Below, one piece after another: positions 9,271 to 16,077 of a stretch of DNA of 64,000 nt. The stretch is from contig NZ_JAUSXN010000001.1 in assembly GCF_030816015.1 (NCBI RefSeq), positions 5,208,001-5,272,000 of the forward strand, read 5' to 3'. The notes beneath the pieces are model-generated. The model ran no database searches, was not told the DNA's origin, and was given only the letters and a program-made list of their open reading frames with translations. Position 1 is the first letter of the stretch. Every line of letters starts with the position of its first letter. The position numbers and the translations under genes were made by a program. The stretch is from Pedobacter sp. W3I1 (lineage in GTDB: Bacteria; Bacteroidota; Bacteroidia; Sphingobacteriales; Sphingobacteriaceae).

Positions 9271-9289
9271 CGCCTCAACCTCAATAAAC

Positions 9290-10504
9290 TTATCTGTCTT
9301 TGGTTAAAGTTTCGGCAATATCAACTTTATAAATCTGCATAGCAGGAATGAGAGACGCCAAAGCACCGATAAACAGCCCGATCCAGATTAAATAGATTTC
9401 CTGTGGAACTACGGTAAGCCCTGTTAACTTTGCCTGTGAAGATTCTTGATAGGCCCCGATTACCTCAAGTGCCACATGTCCAATCAATAAACCTAACAAG
9501 GCGCCGATAAACGTAACCAGAACTCCTTCAAACATGACCAGGAAAAACAGTTTCGATTTTGATGCGCCCAGGCAACGCATAATTGCCAGATCGTATTTCC
9601 GTTCTTTCATCGCATTATAAAGGCTGATAAAAATACTCAGAGCAGCAATCCCCATAATAAATATGGCAAACCATTGTAGCGTATCAATCCCAACGCCGAT
9701 CAGCGAAAATAGCCTTGCACTTTCCATCGCCGGAGAGGCGGCCTGCATGTTTGTACTTTGGTTAACCATCCGCGGAAACAGAATAACCGACATGGGCGAT
9801 TTGTACTGGATCAGCAAGGAAGTAATCTGTTGATCATTAATTTCTTTGGCTGCTTCTTCGGAAACATGGCTATGATTTTCATTATGCTTTTCTTCGTGCA
9901 TTTTATATACACTTCCAATATTGGTGAGGATCAGATTATCGGTGATATTTCCCTGTGGTTTTAAGATTCCTTTTACCAGGTAAGCATGTTGTTTATGAAT
10001 ATCTCCATTGCCCGTTAAGCCATGTGCGCCGAAAAAAGAATCACCAATCTTGAGTCCCGAGGTTAATGCAACGGTACTGCCAAGCGTTACTTCTAAATCT
10101 TTATGCCAAAAACTGCCTTTTTGGATAGATAAGCCATAAAGATTAGTGAAAGTGCTATCCGTGCCAACAATCCGGTAACCGTTATAATTATCGCCCAATG
10201 CCAATGGAACAGCCCGCTTAACCATAGGATTCCGCATTAATTTGTAAGCATCTTTTGCAGGGATATTTCCAGTTGGGTAATCGATGTGGTAAATGCTGCT
10301 CAATATCAACTGCAACGGACTTCCTTTTGCTCCCACAACCAGATCAATATCTCTGGCATTTTTTTCCAGTTTATTTCCAATCTGGTTAGCAGCCAGGAAA
10401 AGAATAGACAGGATGCCTACACCGAAGGCCACTAAAATAATATTCAAAACTGTTGTTAGCTTATTCCTGATGAGGTTTTTGCTACTGATTTTAAAAATAT
10501 TCAT
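9290..10504 (-). CDS. FtsX/MacB-like ABC transporter permease with a His-rich periplasmic loop
   Basis: A 404-residue permease with the MacB/LolC topology: one N-terminal membrane helix (about 17-40), a large periplasmic domain (about 41-260) and three C-terminal helices (about 275-298, 320-350 and 370-390). The FtsX signature appears as ALSIFISLYNAM and KYDLAIMRCLGAS. The periplasmic domain has a histidine cluster with His203, 207, 211 and 213 (HEEKHNENHSH), a plausible metal site. Members of this class usually do not move substrate through a channel but transmit ATP-driven motion to periplasmic or outer-membrane partners. It overlaps the ATPase gene by one base (TAATG) and precedes the three CxxC proteins. 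Confidence 0.9.
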   Translation of the reverse strand: MNIFKISSKNLIRNKLTTVLNIILVAFGVGILSILFLAANQIGNKLEKNARDIDLVVGAKGSPLQLILSSIYHIDYPTGNIPAKDAYKLMRNPMVKRAVPLALGDNYNGYRIVGTDSTFTNLYGLSIQKGSFWHKDLEVTLGSTVALTSGLKIGDSFFGAHGLTGNGDIHKQHAYLVKGILKPQGNITDNLILTNIGSVYKMHEEKHNENHSHVSEEAAKEINDQQITSLLIQYKSPMSVILFPRMVNQSTNMQAASPAMESARLFSLIGVGIDTLQWFAIFIMGIAALSIFISLYNAMKERKYDLAIMRCLGASKSKLFFLVMFEGVLVTFIGALLGLLIGHVALEVIGAYQESSQAKLTGLTVVPQEIYLIWIGLFIGALASLIPAMQIYKVDIAETLTKDR

Positions 10505-11130
10505 TAGAGTAGATAGGTTTTAGTAATATATTCCTGCACCCTCCTATCATGTGTGGCAATAATCAGTGCAGCACCATTATCTTTGGCCTGGGTAGTGAGC
10601 AGCTGAATTACCTGATTGGCATTTTCATCATCTAAGCTCGACGTAGGCTCGTCTGCAATCAACAGATCAGGTTTGTTTACCAATGCACGAGCCACCGAAA
10701 CCCTTTGCAACTGCCCCTCACTTAATTGGTCAGGATAATTTTTAGCCAGTCCGGCAATACCCAGATCGTGTAAAAGTGACAGATTCCGTTCATGATCTAC
10801 AGGTAACCCAGCCATTACCGCCGCAAGCGCTAAGTTATCGATCACATCAAGTGAACGAATAAGATGTGGCCTTTGAAAAATGATACCGATATGCCGTCCC
10901 CTAAACCTATCGCGCCCTCTTGCAGTCAAAGTATATAAATCAGTTCCGTTAATTAAAACTTCACCCTGGCTTGGTTCCAAAAGACCAGAAATAATGTTGA
11001 GTAGTGTACTCTTTCCGCTGCCAGATGCGCCTAGTAAAAGCCATTGTTCCATATCGGCGATCTCCCAGTACGGAAATTTCAGCCTCCTACCTTTCTCATA
11101 AACATGTGCTAATGAGCCGATCTTAATCAT
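10504..11130 (-). CDS. ABC transporter ATP-binding protein (LolD/MacB type)
   Basis: A 208-residue ATPase when started at ATG 11130 (MIKIGSLAHVYEKG). Walker A is GASGSGKST, the Q-loop is IIFQRPHLIRS, the signature is LSEGQLQRV, Walker B is LLIADEP followed by TSSLDDENA, and the switch histidine is in IIATHD. The signature differs slightly from LSGGQ, as in many LolD-type ATPases. The longer upstream frame (from 11178) is unlikely because it would run into the lipoprotein gene, which already overlaps this start by 8 nt. It should power the FtsX-like permease encoded directly downstream. Confidence 0.92.
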   Translation of the reverse strand: MIKIGSLAHVYEKGRRLKFPYWEIADMEQWLLLGASGSGKSTLLNIISGLLEPSQGEVLINGTDLYTLTARGRDRFRGRHIGIIFQRPHLIRSLDVIDNLALAAVMAGLPVDHERNLSLLHDLGIAGLAKNYPDQLSEGQLQRVSVARALVNKPDLLIADEPTSSLDDENANQVIQLLTTQAKDNGAALIIATHDRRVQEYITKTYLL

Positions 11131-11281
11131 GATACACCATCTTTTGCACTTTTTTAACGACCAGATTTTTGATAGCATAACGCCTGTAAAGTTCTACTCC
11201 GTCATTTGTACCATGCTTACAGGCAGGGCTTAACATCGTCATAAACAATAATGCAGGGATAAATAAGATTTTATAGTTCAT
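11123..11281 (-). CDS. Small lipoprotein (52 aa)
   Basis: A short gene starting at ATG 11281: MNYKILFIPALLFMTMLSPAC, then KHGTNDGVELYRRYAIKNL and a basic tail. The first 21 residues form a lipoprotein signal with lipobox SPAC, so the mature peptide would be only about 32 residues with a lipidated cysteine. It sits between MerC (13-nt gap) and the ABC ATPase (8-nt overlap), so it is co-translated with the transporter. I know no family for it. It may be a small envelope partner of the FtsX-like permease. It could be missed by annotation because of its size. Confidence 0.65.
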   Translation of the reverse strand: MNYKILFIPALLFMTMLSPACKHGTNDGVELYRRYAIKNLVVKKVQKMVYHD

Positions 11282-11294
11282 TGATAATTGATTA

Positions 11295-11684
11295 TTAATG
11301 ACCCAATGGGCAAGACTTAAGCATTCGTAAATTGACATAGTGGGCTGCAGCAATGGTAAATCCACCAATTGGGATCAAGACTGGCTCTAAGGATTCAATG
11401 CCCGAAAAATGCCCAAATGCAATACAGGTAAAGCCGGCAATCAATATCAGAATTGGCATAATACGGCGATGTTGTTTGCGGTATGCGGAATTTAAACTCC
11501 AGATACCAATAATCAATGAAACTGCAATCATTGTAATTTCAACCGCTTCATTGGCCAGGAAACCCATTCCCCACATGGGTAAAACGGTAATTAAAAATGG
11601 CAATGCAGCGCAGTGTATAGCACAAAGCGTTGAGGCCGTAATGCCTATCCGATCGAGGTTGATTTTGTAGCTCCGTAGTTTCAT
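11295..11684 (-). CDS. MerC-domain membrane protein
   Basis: A 129-residue protein starting at ATG 11684 (MKLRSYKINLDRIGI). It has four predicted membrane helices and the MerC signature STLCAIHCAALPFLI, with cysteines in CAIHC, plus a C-terminal KSCPLGH. MerC proteins were described as mercuric-ion transporters, but the stand-alone MerC-domain proteins of Bacteroidota often lie beside COG0523 GTPases and zinc regulators, as here. It is the first gene of an eight-gene minus-strand operon. Its promoter region holds two copies of a palindrome shared with the divergent GTPase gene. Zinc uptake or handling is an inference from context. Confidence 0.85.
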   Translation of the reverse strand: MKLRSYKINLDRIGITASTLCAIHCAALPFLITVLPMWGMGFLANEAVEITMIAVSLIIGIWSLNSAYRKQHRRIMPILILIAGFTCIAFGHFSGIESLEPVLIPIGGFTIAAAHYVNLRMLKSCPLGH

Positions 11685-11702
11685 TAAAATAAATTTAGTC
11701 CA

Positions 11703-11710
11703 CAAATATA
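11703..11710 (-). promoter_or_regulatory. -7 promoter box (TATATTTG) of the MerC operon
   Basis: CAAATATA on the plus strand is TATATTTG on the minus strand, a perfect -7 element 19 nt before the MerC start codon. The neighbouring operator (11714-11726) covers the region between -7 and -33. Confidence 0.65.
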
Positions 11711-11713
11711 AAA

Positions 11714-11726
11714 GCAATTTAGTTGC
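11714..11726. promoter_or_regulatory. Palindromic operator copy 1 (GCAATTTAGTTGC), likely Zur site
   Basis: An inverted repeat GCAA-N5-TTGC. Read on the minus strand it is GCAACTAAATTGC, almost identical to copy 2. It overlaps the TTG -33 element (11723-11725) of the divergent GTPase gene and lies directly upstream of the MerC -7 box, so a bound repressor could shut both promoters. Confidence 0.6.
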
Positions 11727-11752
11727 ATTTGAAATAATCACACCTATATTTG
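11723..11752 (+). promoter_or_regulatory. Complete Bacteroidota promoter of the COG0523 GTPase gene
   Basis: TTG at 11723-11725, 19-nt spacer, TATATTTG at 11745-11752: both elements and the spacing fit the -33/-7 consensus. The predicted start is near 11757, giving a leader of about 14 nt to ATG 11771. Confidence 0.75.
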
Positions 11753-11766
11753 CAACATAATTGCAT
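11750..11766. promoter_or_regulatory. Palindromic operator copy 2 (TTGCAACATAATTGCAT), likely Zur site
   Basis: Core GCAACATAATTGC (11752-11764) is an inverted repeat GCAA-N5-TTGC matching copy 1 on the opposite strand. It overlaps the end of the -7 box and the predicted transcription start of the GTPase gene, the classical position for a repressor site. Confidence 0.65.
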
Positions 11767-11770
11767 TAAA

Positions 11771-12973
11771 ATGATAAAGAAATTACCAGTTACCGTGTTA
11801 AGCGGTTTTTTAGGCAGTGGTAAAACCACACTGCTCAATGCCATATTAAGGAATAAACAAGATTTAAAAGTGGCTGTGATTGTAAACGATATGAGTGAGG
11901 TAAATATTGATGCTGCTATGGTTAAAAGTCAGCATACCTTATCTAAAACCGAAGAAAAACTGGTGGAAATGAGCAATGGCTGTATCTGCTGTACCCTGCG
12001 GGAAGACTTGATGATTGAAGTGGAGAAATTGGCAAAAGAAGATCGGTTCGATTACCTGCTGATTGAAAGTACCGGAATATCTGAACCTATCCCGGTAGCG
12101 CAAACATTTTCTTTTGTTGATGAAGCCTCGGGCATTGACCTGAGTAGGTTTAGCCAATTAGATACCATGGTAACCGTTGTAGATGCCTATAATTTTTACA
12201 AGGATTTCGGCTCAGCAGAAAAATTGGCCGATCGCAATATGGTTGATGATACTACTGATAAACGAACTATTGTAAACCTACTTACCGACCAGATCGAATT
12301 TGCCAATGTAATTTTATTGAACAAAACAGACCTGGTAAGCGATATCGATCTTAAAGTACTAAAGGCGTTAATTGCAAAACTGAACCCAACAGCTAAAATT
12401 TATCAGACACTTTTTGGGGAAATAGATCCAGCCTTGATTTTAAACACTGGACTATTTGATTTTGAATCAGCATCTGAAGGAGCCGGATGGAAAAAGGAAC
12501 TCGAAGAAATCCATCAGCCCGAAACTGAAGAATATGGGATAAGTTCTACTGTATTCCGTTCTAAAAGGCCTTTTCACCCTGAGAGATTATGGCATTACAT
12601 CAATAAGGAATTTCCACAGAACATTATCCGATCAAAAGGTATATTCTATCTTGCTGCCATACCCGAGCAGGCCATTAATTTCTCGCAGGCAGGTGGCTCT
12701 TTACGCATCGATCTGGCCGGGCTATGGTGGGCGAGTATGCCCCAGGAGGAACGTGAACAATACCCCGATTACCTGGAAAACAGAACTGAAATTGATGCAA
12801 ATTGGGATAATGATTTTGGAGACCGTAAAAATGAGCTTGTTTTTATTGGACAAGAAATAAACAGTGATAAGTTAAAAAAATCACTCGAATACTGTCTGTT
12901 AACTGATACAGAAGTAAAAAATTACAAAACAAAAAACAGCTTTAAGAACCCTTTTGAGCATATTTTGTCTTAA
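11771..12973 (+). CDS. COG0523 (CobW/ZigA-like) GTP-dependent metallochaperone
   Basis: A 400-residue GTPase. It has a P-loop GFLGSGKTT (residues 12-20), the metal-binding CxCC motif of the family as GCICC (Cys71, 73, 74), the switch region IESTGISEP, the NKTD guanine motif and a C-terminal CobW_C domain with FHPERLW. The start is ATG 11771; the TTG seven codons earlier lies inside the operator. COG0523 proteins deliver zinc or other metals to apo-enzymes, and many are induced by zinc starvation under Zur. The divergent MerC operon with its Fur-family gene and the paired palindromes support the zinc reading (inferred). The cobalamin-synthesis role of true CobW is unlikely because no cob genes are near. 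Confidence 0.9.
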   Translation: MIKKLPVTVLSGFLGSGKTTLLNAILRNKQDLKVAVIVNDMSEVNIDAAMVKSQHTLSKTEEKLVEMSNGCICCTLREDLMIEVEKLAKEDRFDYLLIESTGISEPIPVAQTFSFVDEASGIDLSRFSQLDTMVTVVDAYNFYKDFGSAEKLADRNMVDDTTDKRTIVNLLTDQIEFANVILLNKTDLVSDIDLKVLKALIAKLNPTAKIYQTLFGEIDPALILNTGLFDFESASEGAGWKKELEEIHQPETEEYGISSTVFRSKRPFHPERLWHYINKEFPQNIIRSKGIFYLAAIPEQAINFSQAGGSLRIDLAGLWWASMPQEEREQYPDYLENRTEIDANWDNDFGDRKNELVFIGQEINSDKLKKSLEYCLLTDTEVKNYKTKNSFKNPFEHILS

Positions 12974-13043
12974 AATGAAATAATAGTCGATGAAATGAAC
13001 AAAATGGTAGTTTTTCTCTGATATTCTTAGGTTTTTTTTTACG

Positions 13044-13051
13044 TAAATTTG
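13044..13051 (+). promoter_or_regulatory. -7 promoter box (TAAATTTG) of the zinc-ribbon gene
   Basis: A perfect TAnnTTTG element 18 nt before ATG 13070. The region upstream is T-rich with no certain -33 TTG. Confidence 0.5.
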
Positions 13052-13069
13052 ATTTGCCCAACCAAACTC

Positions 13070-13255
13070 ATGCTTATTATGGAACCTTCAGAAGAATTAA
13101 CTTTAGTTAAAACCCGCTTATCATGCCCAAAGTGTAAAAACTTCGAAACCTATAGGGTACCAAGGGGCTTTATCTTTAAAACGCTTATGCCGTGGATTTC
13201 AGTTAGGAGATACAAATGTTATAAGTGCTTTAATAAGTTTTACGTATTTAATTAA
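13070..13255 (+). CDS. Small zinc-ribbon protein
   Basis: A 61-residue protein from ATG 13070; ATG 13079 (MEPSEELT) is an equally possible start. Two CxxC knuckles, CPKC and CYKC, separated by about 25 residues, form a probable zinc ribbon, with basic and aromatic residues between them (TYRVPRGFIFK, RRYKCYKCFNKFYVF). It is cytoplasmic, with no signal. The function is unknown; small zinc ribbons of this kind are frequent in Sphingobacteriaceae. It follows the zinc metallochaperone gene after about 95 nt but has its own promoter box and terminator, so it is probably a separate unit. Confidence 0.7.
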   Translation: MLIMEPSEELTLVKTRLSCPKCKNFETYRVPRGFIFKTLMPWISVRRYKCYKCFNKFYVFN

Positions 13256-13281
13256 GATCTATAAGTTAGCACCTCATTTAA

Positions 13282-13302
13282 GCCACGCTAGTGGCTTTTT
13301 TT
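13282..13302 (+). terminator. Intrinsic terminator
   Basis: GCCAC-GCTA-GTGGC followed by seven T residues, 26 nt after the zinc-ribbon stop codon. Confidence 0.85.
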
Positions 13303-13575
13303 GTTTTAAGTTGCAGCTGCACTAAAAGTAATCTGTATTCTGCGGACTGGAAGGCTAACTACCGCAATGCTGGTTTATCGTTATAACCGGAAGAAAGATG
13401 AAAAGGATAGGTTACCAGATCAGGAGTAAATTTACAAACACAGGTCTAATGAAGGATCCTATCATTAGGATACTAAAAAAATCTTTTTGAAAGAAAGTAA
13501 ATCATGTCCTTTATAGAAAAAAGTCAGCAAATATTTCTTAATTTTGATGGTACGGGATAATCTTAAAATAAAGAA
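13303..13575. other. Intergenic stretch without a convincing gene
   Basis: About 270 nt between the terminator and the Fic operon. A short frame at about 13368-13430 ends in a basic tail (VYRYNRKKDEKDR) and might be a relic of a transporter C-terminus, but it has no start context or homologous body. AGGATCC...GGATACT near 13454-13473 forms a small imperfect hairpin. The last 60 nt are AT-rich and probably hold the Fic promoter. Confidence 0.4.
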
Positions 13576-13815
13576 ATGCCAAGTCTGAATGTAATATCAA
13601 AGCGGTTGAAGCAACTATCTGAAATCTCAGATAAAAAGGAAATAATTTTTCTGGATGATATCCATAAGGAATTCCGACAGGATCTCCAGCAATTTATTTT
13701 TGGAGAAACATTAGTCATCAAAGATGGAAAACCCGTAATTGGAAAAAATCTTTACAAAAACTGGCTTTTTAAGATCAAAACAAAGGGTTTTGATTATGAT
13801 ATTAAGTTTCTTTAA
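13576..13815 (+). CDS. Small protein upstream of Fic, possible partner
   Basis: A 79-residue, charged protein (MPSLNVISKRLKQLSEISDKK...) with a predicted N-terminal helix, an acidic middle (FLDDIHKEFRQDLQQFIFG) and a beta-rich C-terminus (VIKDGKPVIGKNLYKNWLF). It has no signal peptide or known motif. Its stop codon overlaps the Fic start by one base (TAATG), so the two are translationally coupled. The coupling suggests an antitoxin or specificity partner for the Fic enzyme, but the sequence is unlike the FicA/VbhA antitoxins that carry the inhibitory helix, so this is inference from context only. Confidence 0.6.
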   Translation: MPSLNVISKRLKQLSEISDKKEIIFLDDIHKEFRQDLQQFIFGETLVIKDGKPVIGKNLYKNWLFKIKTKGFDYDIKFL

Positions 13816-14606
13816 TGGATATTTCAGCAAAATTAAAAAAGATTGATCGCCTAAAAAAAAAACTTGATGCCTTTAGTATTGGTAAAGATTGGGACGATAA
13901 CTTTATCGAAAAGATCAAGATCGATTTCACTTACAACTCAAATAAGATTGAAGGTAATGCACTAACTTACGGGCAGACCATACAATTATTAAAAGAATTT
14001 GTAGCTCCCAAAAATACGTCCACAGGCGATTGTCTGGATATCTTAAATCATCAACAAGTACTGGATGAGGTTTTTGGGCAATACCAAGCAACCGAAATTA
14101 CAGAAGCAAATATTAAACGCCTCCATAAGGTATTGATGCAAAGTCCCGATCAATGGTCCGATTCCATCCACTATGACCCAGGGAAGTACAAAATCCTAGA
14201 GAATGTAACCACACGCTCATCTGGTAAAATCCATTATTACATACAGCCTAATGATGTACCCGCAGCTATCTCAGAGTTAATTAAAAAGACGAATCATCGT
14301 TTATCAGCATTAGTATTAAATGCGACTGATGACCATATCTTAAAAATTGTAACAGAATTTCATTTTCAATTCTTAAACACTATCCATCCTTTTGGTGATG
14401 GAAATGGAAGAATCGCAAGGATCATTATGAACATCATCCTACTTAAATCTAAATACCCACCAATATTCATAAAATCGATAAATAAGTTGGATTATATGAA
14501 CAGTTTTGAAGCGGAAGAGAATAGCCCAGGATCAATGATTAGCTTTATGGCCGACCGGTTGATCGAAAGCCTCAAAGTCAAAGAAAAATTTTTAAAAGAT
14601 AGTTAG
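13815..14606 (+). CDS. Fic-domain protein (AMP/NMP transferase)
   Basis: A 263-residue Fic protein. The catalytic motif HPFGDGNGR spans residues 191-199, with His191 as the expected base and the anion-binding GNGR intact. Near the N-terminus SNKIEG (Ser42-Gly47) fits the inhibitory-helix motif [S/T]xxxE[G/N], with Glu46 able to block ATP gamma-phosphate binding, so it is a class II Fic that inhibits itself. Such enzymes usually AMPylate a protein target. The target is unknown. Because inhibition is built in, the role of the coupled 79-residue protein upstream is open. No DNA-binding domain is fused at the C-terminus. Confidence 0.9.
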   Translation: MDISAKLKKIDRLKKKLDAFSIGKDWDDNFIEKIKIDFTYNSNKIEGNALTYGQTIQLLKEFVAPKNTSTGDCLDILNHQQVLDEVFGQYQATEITEANIKRLHKVLMQSPDQWSDSIHYDPGKYKILENVTTRSSGKIHYYIQPNDVPAAISELIKKTNHRLSALVLNATDDHILKIVTEFHFQFLNTIHPFGDGNGRIARIIMNIILLKSKYPPIFIKSINKLDYMNSFEAEENSPGSMISFMADRLIESLKVKEKFLKDS

Positions 14607-14681
14607 CTTTATTTTATCTACAGAGTACAATAGTTTCACGCTATCTCCTGTTGTGTATATTAACTTTTGTATTTTAAATTC

Positions 14682-14724
14682 GAGCCCAATGAATAAATCT
14701 TTTATATTTAATTTCATTGGGCTC
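14682..14724. terminator. Long hairpin between Fic and tyrS
   Basis: GAGCCCAATGAA (14682-14693) and TTCATTGGGCTC (14713-14724) form a perfect 12-bp stem with a 19-nt AT-rich loop. It lies between two convergent genes and probably terminates both, although neither strand has a strong T-run. Confidence 0.5.
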
Positions 14725-14731
14725 AAAAATA

Positions 14732-16018
14732 TTATTCAGCGATTAACAGGAAGTAGTTTTTCTTTCCTTTCTGTACCACAATAAATTTATCGTTAATCAG
14801 ATGGTTTGCGTTAAAAATCTGACCCATTTCAGCTACCTTTTCCTTATTTACTGAAACACCACCACCTTGAATGGTTTTCTTAGCCTCTCCTTTTGATGGA
14901 AAAATAGCCGATTTTTCTGACAAAAGGGTTGCCGCGTCAATTCCCGCACCAAGTTCTTCAATTAGGATTTTGTATTGTGGTATACCGTCAAATATATCTA
15001 ATACTTCTTTATCAGATAGTCCTCTTAAAAACTCCAGTGATCCGTTTCCGAACAAGAATTCTGAAGTTTTAATGGCCGTTTCTAAAGCTTCTATTGAGTG
15101 GGTTTTTATGGTGATATCTTCGGCCAAAGATTTTTGAAGGATACGCAAATGTGGCGCGGCATCATGTTCCTTTTCTAAAGCTTCTATTTCTGCCTTATTT
15201 TTAAGCGTAAAAATGCGGATCCATTTTTTTACATCATCATCTGATGCATTTAACCAAAACTGATAGAATTTATATGGAGAAGTTTTCTCTGGGTCAAGCC
15301 AAACTGCACCACTTTCGGTTTTACCGAATTTGGTTCCATCTGCCTTCTTAATCAATTGTGTGGTAATGGCATAGGCTGTACCTGCGTCTTTTCTTCTGAT
15401 CAGCTCCGTCCCCGTAACAATATTGCCCCATTGATCAGATCCACCCATCTGCACCAAACAGTTTTCGTTTTTCCATAAATGATAGAAATCGTAGCCCTGA
15501 ATCAATTGGTAACAGAACTCAGTAAAAGACAGGCCAGAATCACCTTCCAAACGTCTTTTAACACTATCCTTTGCCATCATGTAGTTTACGGTAATGTGTT
15601 TACCTACATCCCTGATAAAGGTGAAAAGGTTCATATCCTTAAACCAATCGGCATTGTTAACCATTACTGCACCATTTCCGCCCTCTTCAAATTTTAAGAA
15701 TTTGGCTAATTGGCTTTTCATTCCTTTTAGGTTGTGCTCAATCATTTCAGGTGTCTGAAGATTACGTTCATCAGATTTTCCCGATGGATCGCCTACCATA
15801 CCGGTGGCACCACCAACCAAAGCAAACGGCTTGTGACCAGCATTTTGAAAATGAATCAGTGTCATGATCTGTGTTAAGTGACCAACATGCAACGAATCTG
15901 CAGTAGGGTCGAAACCGATATAACCAGAAGTCATACCCTCGTTTAACTTTTCCTCCGTATTCGGCATAATATCATGCAGCATGCCACGCCATCTTAACTC
16001 TTCAACAAAATTCGTCAT
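14732..16018 (-). CDS. tyrS: Tyrosyl-tRNA synthetase
   Basis: A 428-residue class I synthetase that charges tRNA-Tyr. The HIGH motif appears as HVGH (44-47) after GFDPTADSL, and KMSKS as KFGKT (230-234), the form typical of TyrRS. The tyrosine-site block QLIQGYDFYHL and QMGGSDQWGNI are present, and the last 65 or so residues form an S4 RNA-binding domain (VSVNKEKV...). Length and motifs are normal for bacterial TyrS. The gene is monocistronic, with a promoter box 28 nt upstream inside the end of the patatin gene. Confidence 0.97.
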   Translation of the reverse strand: MTNFVEELRWRGMLHDIMPNTEEKLNEGMTSGYIGFDPTADSLHVGHLTQIMTLIHFQNAGHKPFALVGGATGMVGDPSGKSDERNLQTPEMIEHNLKGMKSQLAKFLKFEEGGNGAVMVNNADWFKDMNLFTFIRDVGKHITVNYMMAKDSVKRRLEGDSGLSFTEFCYQLIQGYDFYHLWKNENCLVQMGGSDQWGNIVTGTELIRRKDAGTAYAITTQLIKKADGTKFGKTESGAVWLDPEKTSPYKFYQFWLNASDDDVKKWIRIFTLKNKAEIEALEKEHDAAPHLRILQKSLAEDITIKTHSIEALETAIKTSEFLFGNGSLEFLRGLSDKEVLDIFDGIPQYKILIEELGAGIDAATLLSEKSAIFPSKGEAKKTIQGGGVSVNKEKVAEMGQIFNANHLINDKFIVVQKGKKNYFLLIAE

Positions 16019-16045
16019 TGTACAAACACTTTAATAATGTGCGTG

Positions 16046-16077
16046 CAAAGATAAAATTTTAGCTTAGTTTAAAGCAA
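16046..16077 (-). promoter_or_regulatory. Promoter of tyrS
   Basis: On the minus strand TTG (complement of 16075-16077), a 21-nt spacer and TATCTTTG (complement of 16046-16053) match the Bacteroidota -33/-7 consensus. The -33 part lies inside the 3' end of the patatin gene. Confidence 0.6.

Noticed and set aside
13368..13430. Possible short gene ending in VYRYNRKKDEKDR
   Set aside because: Only about 20 codons, no ribosome-binding or promoter context and no recognisable family; perhaps a relic of a transporter tail.
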